DNA from: Enterococcus alishanensis
GTDB lineage: Bacteria > Bacillota > Bacilli > Lactobacillales > Enterococcaceae
DNA length: 64,000 nucleotides
Assembly: GCF_019218635.1 (NCBI RefSeq)
Contig: NZ_JAHUZB010000003.1
Coordinates: forward strand, 606,362 to 670,361
Direction: 5' to 3'
A program made the translations under genes and the position numbers. Positions 58,357-64,000 of this stretch are shown piece by piece. The notes below the pieces were generated by a model that saw nothing but the letters and a program-made list of their open reading frames with translations, was not told where the DNA came from and did no database searches. The stretch's first letter is position 1. The number at the start of each line of letters is the position of its first letter.

Positions 58357-58752
58357 TCATACTTCTTCTTGGAATACTGGCACATAATTCTCAGGTTTAT
58401 TTGTGCTTTCATCCTCCGTTAACAAATCATCCATCAAATCAGGAATAACCGAACCTGCATCGTTATATAACATAAATTCGTTTGACTTAACTAACTCATT
58501 AAATTCCTTTGTTGAAATTCTTTCCCCAGTGACTATATTTTTATAGTACAAAGGTTTTTTTGTTTTGTGTTTCAATAATTGTTTATCTACATATGTTGTA
58601 AAATATCCATGTGATAGTTTAGATTTTACTATATTCCCACAATTGGGACACTTAATGGGCATCTCTTCTTTTTTGTGTTGCTCAAGATTTCTGACTTCAT
58701 CATAGTAAAAAAGGGTATTACATTTAGAACATTTTAATTTATCATCAAGCAT
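58357..58752 (-). CDS. Zinc-ribbon protein
   Basis: 131 residues: CSKC near 8-11 and CPNCG near 35-39 form a zinc ribbon, then a basic segment (LLKHKTKKPLYYKNIVTGER) and an acidic tail. GAAGGAG before the ATG. Function unknown. Confidence 0.7.
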   Translation of the reverse strand: MLDDKLKCSKCNTLFYYDEVRNLEQHKKEEMPIKCPNCGNIVKSKLSHGYFTTYVDKQLLKHKTKKPLYYKNIVTGERISTKEFNELVKSNEFMLYNDAGSVIPDLMDDLLTEDESTNKPENYVPVFQEEV

Positions 58753-58835
58753 AGCTTATAATCTCCTTCTTTTTAATTGATAGTCATAGACTATCAGAAT
58801 TAATTCTAAAATAAAAATCATAACCCCTAATTTAT

Positions 58836-58855
58836 TATGTACCTGTAGTACTCGA
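58836..58855 (-). pseudogene. Short 3' tRNA remnant
   Basis: TATGTACCTGTAGTACTCGA corresponds to the 3' acceptor and T arm of the phage tRNA (TATGTACCCTGTAGGACTCG at 19026-19045). It lies in front of the DUF5648 gene, as does the remnant at 17105. Confidence 0.5.
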
Positions 58856-58891
58856 CTTTAAATATACTTAATAATTTTCAAATACAATAAT

Positions 58892-58945
58892 AGGTATGTT
58901 CCATAAAATCTATAACAGATTTTTGAGACATACCTAAATTTTTTT
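58892..58945 (+). terminator. Intrinsic hairpin downstream of the DUF5648 gene
   Basis: AATAGGTATGT ... ACATACCTAAATT with T-run to the right; lies just beyond the leftward gene ending at 58981. Confidence 0.5.
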
Positions 58946-58980
58946 ATTCTTTTTAAATACTCTTTGTACATTCTCTTCTA

Positions 58981-59490
58981 TTATTGAAGCAGAGCTTTAA
59001 ATGCAACTCCTTCGTCAATCCAGCCAAGTTTGAGTAATCCTCTTCTCTCAATAGTATTTAGAGTAAAATGATGGGTTCCAGTGGTTGAATTGGGATTGTA
59101 CAGACGATACACCGGCAATCCATTACTTCCAGCACCACTATACTCAATTTGATCATTTTTCCAACCTTGAGATACCAAATATTCCACTTCTTCATTACTG
59201 ACGGTGTAATGATGGTCGTCAGCCGCAGTATTATAAAGTCTTTTTATACTAGGAACATTTCCTGAATGCTCAACCGGGGCATAATAAGCAACCCCTTCTG
59301 ATACCCATCCAAGTTTTAAAATTAAAGAACACTCTCGATCACTTGGTGTAAAAAGATGTTCCCCTGTATTCAAATTGTACATTCGATAAATTGGCTTTGT
59401 TCCCAATGTAGCCTCAGCATCACTCACATTTATTGTCACTGCAAATATAACACCTATAACAAAAATTAACCCTAATATAAACTTCTCCAT
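58981..59490 (-). CDS. Secreted protein consisting of three DUF5648-like repeats
   Basis: 169 residues from ATG 59490 (AAGGAGTG upstream). Signal peptide (cleavage near SDAEA, about 26), then RMYNLNTGEHLFT, RLYNTAADDHHYT and RLYNPNSTTGTHHFT repeats and nothing else. Fourth family member in the window; no CAP or GA-like tail. Confidence 0.8.
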   Translation of the reverse strand: MEKFILGLIFVIGVIFAVTINVSDAEATLGTKPIYRMYNLNTGEHLFTPSDRECSLILKLGWVSEGVAYYAPVEHSGNVPSIKRLYNTAADDHHYTVSNEEVEYLVSQGWKNDQIEYSGAGSNGLPVYRLYNPNSTTGTHHFTLNTIERRGLLKLGWIDEGVAFKALLQ

Positions 59491-59754
59491 ATATCGCACT
59501 CCTTTATGTTTTCTCATTATAGCTTAAAAAACACCATTTGCAAGTAAATTTATATATATTTTTGACTAAATATATCAACAGAGGTTATTTATAAGTTAAT
59601 ATCAAGATTGATTTTTTTCAAGATGAATTCCAAATCTGTAATCTAATTTTATTAATATCCCAGAGCTTGTTTGATTTCTTCGATACCTTCTATCACTGCA
59701 TCGTGGAAGTCTTTATCTGCATTCATTTCACAATTCTGCGCCGTTACAATAAAA

Positions 59755-59949
59755 GTCGCAGACTTTTCCAACGTTTCTATAGATTATTTGCTTGATAGAT
59801 CAAGCGAAAAAACAAATTCCTCTTCATTTATATCTGGTGCGGATTTGAATGATGTTCTTGATGGTGTGATGAGCTGGAATGGAGAAAAGTTAACAGAAGC
59901 TGATAAGGAAGCAGTGAGAAAATTTTTAGCTGGCAGAAAAAGCAAATGA
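59755..59949 (+). pseudogene. C-terminal remnant of a CI-like repressor
   Basis: The frame reads KVADFSNVSIDYLLDRSSEK and ends EAVRKFLAGRKSK, the part after the helix-turn-helix of XRE repressors (compare YFDVSVDYLLGR at 53361). The N-terminal DNA-binding half is absent; sequence upstream codes an antisense fragment (DFHDAVIEGIEEIKQALGY) of another gene. Confidence 0.65.
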
Positions 59950-59959
59950 GGTTGTTACT

Positions 59960-60290
59960 ATGGATGATATTGTGGAGTTATTAGAAAAAAACGTGATTGT
60001 AATGTCTTTTACAAAATAAGACTCTTTGGCTTTTATGTTCCAAAATTAAAAACAATGTTTGTAAATGACAGTATCAGTCTTATTGAGCAAAAAAGGAATT
60101 TTGCACGAAAACAAACATGCTGTTGATCACACCGCCTTTTATGAATTGTACAAAAAAACTATTTTTCGCATAAAGATGGAAAATGATGCAGATTCATTTA
60201 TGATCAATTATTTAATAAATTAAAGTGGAAGACAATATAATTATTCTCTACTTGTTGAAGAATTCAATTTGGGGCTCGGCTGGGAGCATG
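59960..60290 (+). pseudogene. Decayed ImmA-type metallopeptidase
   Basis: Begins MDDIVELLEKNVIVMSF, then is broken by stops and frameshifts; fragments GFYVPKLKTMFVND, KRNFAHE..THAVDH and ENDADSFMINYLIN recall the HExxH region and tail of ImmA proteins. Directly follows the repressor remnant, mirroring the intact pair in prophage 1. Confidence 0.6.
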
Positions 60291-60409
60291 ACTTGTATAA
60301 AAAAGCCCACGCTGCAACGTGGACTAAAAAATATCCATCTCATTTTGAAATAGCTTCTAACAATATTATTAGGAAATTGGAGATTAAATAAAAGAAAGGG
60401 AAGATAATA

Positions 60410-61019
60410 GTGATTTCAAAAATCTTGTTTTATGGATAATCTTAGCTTTAATCACTGTTGCTTTGGGTTTTTGTTGGTAGCGAACTTGGTAGTGACAGCA
60501 GACAAAATAATGACTCCCAAAATCAGGAAGATATTATTGAGGATGAAGAAGATTATGATGACATTGACGAGGAAGATTTCTATGAAGAGGAAAGTTCAGA
60601 TGATGATATTACATTTGAGAATTTTTATGAAAAATATTATAATAGTGAATCGTCGTAAACTTTCTCCTTAAGTGAATATGTAACCTTCAAAAGTAGTGAG
60701 AAAATCACAGTAAACTCTGTAGTCGAGAATGCACCTATAGGACTGAATAATGATTATTCTGAAGGCGTAATCCCTGTACGAGTAACAGCAACTGTTGAAA
60801 ATACTAGTTCTTCCCCTATCAGTTTCAATGCGCAATAATTCGATTTATACGTTGGGAATAAATCCTTAGCTGAATTTGATTCAAGTAGTTACTCTAACAA
60901 TATTCCCAATATTATTGCTGCAGGTATGAATGCTACTATCGTTATGAATTTTGGCGCTACTAATTCAGGTCCTTATAATGTAACCTTCCGAGATGTAACA
61001 TTCATTTTACAAAATATAA
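60410..61019 (+). pseudogene. Broken exported protein with acidic linker and DUF4352-like domain
   Basis: Fragments in shifting frames: hydrophobic LVLWIILALITVALGF, then SDSRQNNDSQNQEDIIEDEE and a D/E-rich linker, stop at 60656-60658, then FKSSEKITVNSVVENAPIGL ... VRVTATVENTSSSPISFNAQ, stop, FDLYVGNKSLAEFDSSS and ATNSGPYNVTFRDVTF. This is the build of Gram-positive lipoproteins with a DUF4352/telokin-like domain. Confidence 0.6.
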
Positions 61020-61041
61020 ACTCAGAGAGGAGGAACCTAGC

Positions 61042-61149
61042 ATGCTACCTAATACCGGAGAAAAAATCATGAGCGCTTTGCCATGGATTGGCGGCGCAAT
61101 TATAGTTATAGCCGTATTAATTTATCTATACAAAAGCAACAAAAAATAA
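61042..61149 (+). CDS. 35-residue stand-alone LPNTG membrane-anchor peptide
   Basis: The frame starts MLPNTGEKIMSALPWIGGAI and ends YLYKSNKK: sortase motif, hydrophobic helix and basic tail, that is, a complete wall-sorting signal with no protein in front. AGAGGAGG 7-8 nt upstream argues it is translated. It may be the tail of a lost surface gene or a small sortase decoy. Confidence 0.55.
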   Translation: MLPNTGEKIMSALPWIGGAIIVIAVLIYLYKSNKK

Positions 61150-61170
61150 TACAAAGAGAAGGTGATCCTT

Positions 61171-61284
61171 TTGCTAGGATTCGATATTTTAGATATCGCA
61201 TACTTCCTACCTTTTGCAGTCGGTGGGATTTTATGTGTAGTCGCCATAATTATATTTGTTAGAAACATGAGGAAAAAGAAATAA
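61171..61284 (+). CDS. 37-residue membrane peptide
   Basis: TTG 61171 follows AGAAGGTG by 6-7 nt. MLGFDILDIAYFLPFAVGGI at the start, one transmembrane helix, basic end RNMRKKK. Between the LPNTG peptide and the LPQTG protein; function unknown. Confidence 0.5.
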   Translation: MLGFDILDIAYFLPFAVGGILCVVAIIIFVRNMRKKK

Positions 61285-61367
61285 AAGGGGTTTTTAAGTC
61301 TAGTTTCTTGCAAAGAATTGTTTGGATTAGACTTTTAAATAAAAAATATTTTTTAGGGGATGTAAAA

Positions 61368-62504
61368 ATGAAAAAGATTTTCTATTTATTATTTTCACTG
61401 TGTCTACTCTTAAGTGGCAATGTTTCAGTTTTTGCTGAAGTATATACTTCTATAGAGCAACCTACTGAAAATGTAAAGAATCAAGATGTATGGAATCGCG
61501 ATGTAGGGGATGGTGTTGATACATTTGAATTTAAGGATGGTCATTGGACACCTTTGACTAGTACTTCTGAGCGAAGAGTAACTGCCAAGAAAAAATACAA
61601 TACTGAAATATTCGAACCTAATAAAGCTCAACAAATTGAATATATAAAAAATGCTCAAGAAAATGAAGATTTCTATAAAGATCTAGCTGAAGATCAAGTT
61701 GATTACATTGCTGTTCCAGATAATGATGTCAATAAAAGTGTAAAAGTAAGAGTGCCAAAAATTGAAGTAGACTCAGTTAAAGCTAACTCAGCTTTCTATA
61801 TCGATAATTCAGTTCCTGAAATGCTTGATGTACTAGCCGTGAATAAAGATACTGAGGACAAATCTAGTAAAAGCTCGTCAGACAGTTCATCAAATAGCGA
61901 AGAGTCAACCTCTTCAACTTCCGAAGCTCCACTTATAGAATTATCTTCTAAAGATCAAACATTTAATGTCGAACTAGGAAAAGTTCTGTCAAATGAGCAA
62001 TTATTAAATTCAGTTACCTTCAATGGTAACAAAGCTGATTTAAAAATTAAAATAACTAAATCTTATTTCGTCTATGTGACTCCTGATGCTGAAGTATATC
62101 ACTACGATCTTAATGCTCTTCTTGGTAAGACAACTGTGGACAGAATTTCAGTAATGACTGAAAATCAAGCAGTACTTAACGGATTAAGAGCTTCTACTGA
62201 AAATAGCGATAAAAATATTGGAGCTATTAATATTTCATTGCCAGGTAAATACCGTGTAGAGTTTAGTTATCAAGATAAAGTATTTGCATCTAGTGATGTA
62301 ACCATTTTAGGAGATAAAATAGCTTCAACTGAAACTGGTAATACTGTTCCGAGTGCTACTAGTAGCTTAAGTAAGCCATCGTACACTTCAAAAACTTTAC
62401 CACAAACAGGTAGTGAATCAAGCTCTTACTTTATTCTCGGTATACCAATCACAATTGGTTCAATAGCATTGTTCTATTTTATTAACAAAAAAAAGACAGC
62501 ATAA
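61368..62504 (+). CDS. LPQTG-anchored surface protein
   Basis: 378 residues from ATG 61368 (AGGGGATG upstream). Signal peptide cleaved near VFAEV (about 24), N-terminal soluble region to about 165, a Ser/Glu-rich linker (SSKSSSDSSSNSEESTSSTS), a second domain (SKDQTFNVELGKVLSNEQLL to about 325), Ser/Thr stalk, and LPQTG with helix and KKK tail. Sortase would attach it to the wall. The second domain looks like a bacterial Ig-like/DUF5011 fold. Intact, unlike its neighbours. Confidence 0.8.
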   Translation: MKKIFYLLFSLCLLLSGNVSVFAEVYTSIEQPTENVKNQDVWNRDVGDGVDTFEFKDGHWTPLTSTSERRVTAKKKYNTEIFEPNKAQQIEYIKNAQENEDFYKDLAEDQVDYIAVPDNDVNKSVKVRVPKIEVDSVKANSAFYIDNSVPEMLDVLAVNKDTEDKSSKSSSDSSSNSEESTSSTSEAPLIELSSKDQTFNVELGKVLSNEQLLNSVTFNGNKADLKIKITKSYFVYVTPDAEVYHYDLNALLGKTTVDRISVMTENQAVLNGLRASTENSDKNIGAINISLPGKYRVEFSYQDKVFASSDVTILGDKIASTETGNTVPSATSSLSKPSYTSKTLPQTGSESSSYFILGIPITIGSIALFYFINKKKTA

Positions 62505-62628
62505 TTTCCAAACATTATTAAAAAACACACCCCTCGCCCCTACCAAGTTTGAGTGGATGTGATAACATAAATGTTTCAATTATTATATCTTATCTATGCT
62601 TGCCTATGCAATGATGAGGAGAATGATT

Positions 62629-63771
62629 ATGACACAATTCCAGCAATATACAAAAAAGAACGGCGAGAAAGCTTGGTCCTTTAAAGCTTACTTAGGAATT
62701 AATGAATCAACTGGAAAAGAATGCCGCACTACTAGGCGAGGATTTGCCACTAAGAAAGACGCAATCGCAGCTTACAAGAAATTAGAAATAAATTTTAATC
62801 CTGACACAATTAAAACTAAGCACGAACTGACTTATCAAGCAGTGACTAATCTATTGCTTGTTAACTACGAGCGAACTGTTAAAGAAAGCACTTATGTAAA
62901 AACCAAACAGATTTATGAGAAAGTAATTCTTCCCTCCTTTGTAAAATTAAAAATCAACAAAATTAAACCTGCTGCGGTTCAAAGATTCGGGAATACTGTC
63001 GCTGATAAATATGCTTTGTATCGACAGATCATTAGCAATGCATCTCGAATCTCTGATTATGCAATTCGTTTGGATTATGCAAAAGAAAATCCCTTTAACA
63101 AAATCATTATTCCTAAGATAAGAAAATCAGTCGATGATAGTGAACGGCTAAATTTCTTTACTAAGGCAGAACTAGAATAATTCCTATCTATTGCAGAGAA
63201 AGAATCTTTTAAAAAGTAGGTCTTTTTTCGTACCTTAGCTTTCTCCGGATTGCGTAAAGGTGAAGCTTTGGGTTTATATTGGGAAGATATTGATTTTGAC
63301 AATCAGATGATTAAGGTCACCAAAACTTTGAACCTGTGGAAAAACAGACGATTATATATTGAACATCCTAAAACTAGAAATTCTTGGCGGGAAATTCTAA
63401 CAGATGATAAAAAAATCTCTATCTTAAAAGAATGGAGAAAAATTCAAAGAGAAGATCTCTTGAAGATTGGTAATAATACTATGCATGCAAAACAGCTAGT
63501 ATTCTTTTAAAAAGAAAATGAATTCGTACAGCATTCACAACCAAGAAAAAGGCTTAATTCAATTATCGATCGATACCAATTGAAGAGGATTACCATCCAT
63601 GGATTTAGACATACGAACGCGACTCTTCTTGAATCAGGCGCAACTATTAAGGATGTGCAATTAAGGTTAGGTCACGCTTCCGTCCAAATCACTATAGATT
63701 TATACATCCATGTGACCGAAGAACGAAAACGAGAAACAGTCCAAAAACTAGCAAAATACGTCGACTTTTAA
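62629..63771 (+). pseudogene. Integrase of element 2 with three in-frame stops
   Basis: Same family as the integrase at 55007. The frame is preserved throughout, but TAA at 63178-63180, TAG at 63217-63219 and TAA at 63508-63510 interrupt it. Catalytic motifs remain readable: GLRKGEALG, HPKTRNSWRE, HGFRHT, LGHAS, DLYIHVT. One residue is missing in TLL-ESG relative to prophage 1. AGGAGAATG precedes ATG 62629. Confidence 0.88.
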
Positions 63772-63803
63772 TAACAATACGACGTTATTTATTACACTTT
63801 TTT

Positions 63804-63825
63804 TTGACTACGGTTTTGACCACGG
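63804..63825. promoter_or_regulatory. Right arm-type sites of element 2
   Basis: TTGACTACGG (63804-63813) and TTTGACCACGG (63815-63825), matching the pair at 56381-56402. Confidence 0.6.
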
Positions 63826-63929
63826 ACGCGCCTATAATCATTGATAATTATTTAAATACGCTAGATGAAGAATCCTATTTCAACAGTGTTTTCCATGCTA
63901 TTCCAAACTAATTAAAATAACATTTTAAA

Positions 63930-63995
63930 CCTACACATTCCCGCCAAATAGAATATGATGTCCGCTAAGCATTGATGTAGAGCCTTTTCTACTGA
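63930..63995 (+). repeat. att core copy 3 (right end of element 2)
   Basis: 66 bp identical to copies 1 and 2, five bases before the window edge. What follows (host DNA or another element) is outside the window. Confidence 0.95.
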
Positions 63996-64000
63996 CGCTT

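Larger units (their letters stand above)
56365..63995. mobile_element. Element 2: decayed 7.6-kb prophage-like element in tandem
   Basis: Bounded by att cores 2 and 3. It has an integrase pseudogene beside the right att, a broken repressor/ImmA module and cargo genes, but no structural, replication or lysis genes. It is either a deleted prophage or a satellite-like element. Related to prophage 1 in integrase, membrane protein, DUF5648 gene and tRNA remnant. Confidence 0.85.

Noticed and set aside
59671..59754. Upstream half of a 92-residue frame as a gene start
   Set aside because: This half is the antisense of another gene tail on the minus strand; only the repressor-like second half is meaningful.

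Overview
The window is low-GC Gram-positive DNA whose gene families point to the order Lactobacillales, most probably Enterococcus or a close relative: a galactitol phosphotransferase operon, AGGAGG-type ribosome binding sites, frequent TTG/GTG starts, LPxTG anchors and enterococcal/lactococcal-type phage modules. The assignment is an inference; no rRNA or marker gene is present.

Chromosomal part (1-14312). A galactitol operon runs leftward (gatR-gatA-gatB-gatC-gatD, gatD cut by the window edge) with a divergent tagatose-6-phosphate-kinase-like gene. A leftward shikimate operon follows (aroE-aroF-aroB-aroK), preceded by a leader of about 290 nt ending in an intrinsic terminator just before aroE. 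Then come a UDP-glycosyltransferase-like gene with a damaged 5' end, a lipoprotein of the VanX/VanY type, and two tandem secreted proteins with three DUF5648-like repeats and a CAP domain, plus the tail of a third such gene. The host part ends with a selenocysteine tRNA (selC, anticodon TCA, long variable arm).

Two elements are integrated in tandem at the 3' end of selC. Three identical 66-bp att cores lie at 14393-14458, 56299-56364 and 63930-63995. Element 1 (14393-56364) is a complete-looking temperate siphophage: integrase at the right end, CI/Cro-type switch and ImmA peptidase, leftward early genes (HUH-type Rep, RecU, SSB, a LexA DNA-binding-domain protein, a second tyrosine recombinase), a RinA/ArpU-like late regulator, HNH-TerS-TerL-portal-ClpP-capsid, head-tail joining, tail, baseplate, holins and amidase. 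Two programmed -1 frameshifts are readable, one in the capsid gene (adding an Ig-like domain) and one in the tail chaperone. The left 5 kb is cargo: an SOS-box promoter with two small genes, three paralogous small proteins, a small hydrophobic peptide behind a 26-bp palindrome, a DUF5648 secreted protein with a GA-like tail, and a CAU-anticodon tRNA.

Element 2 (56365-63995) is a decayed relative: its integrase carries three in-frame stops and its repressor/ImmA module is broken. It still carries two universal stress proteins, a near-identical copy of a prophage-1 membrane protein, another DUF5648 protein, and a small surface locus with two LPxTG proteins.

The most unusual structure is at 42008-43164: twelve head-to-tail miniature transcription units, each an extended -10 promoter directly behind the previous terminator, a 60-95 nt hairpin-rich RNA, and a rho-independent terminator. 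They fall into recurring families (A-B-C-B-C-F, then A-B-C-F-G-H). I recognise no known RNA family in them.
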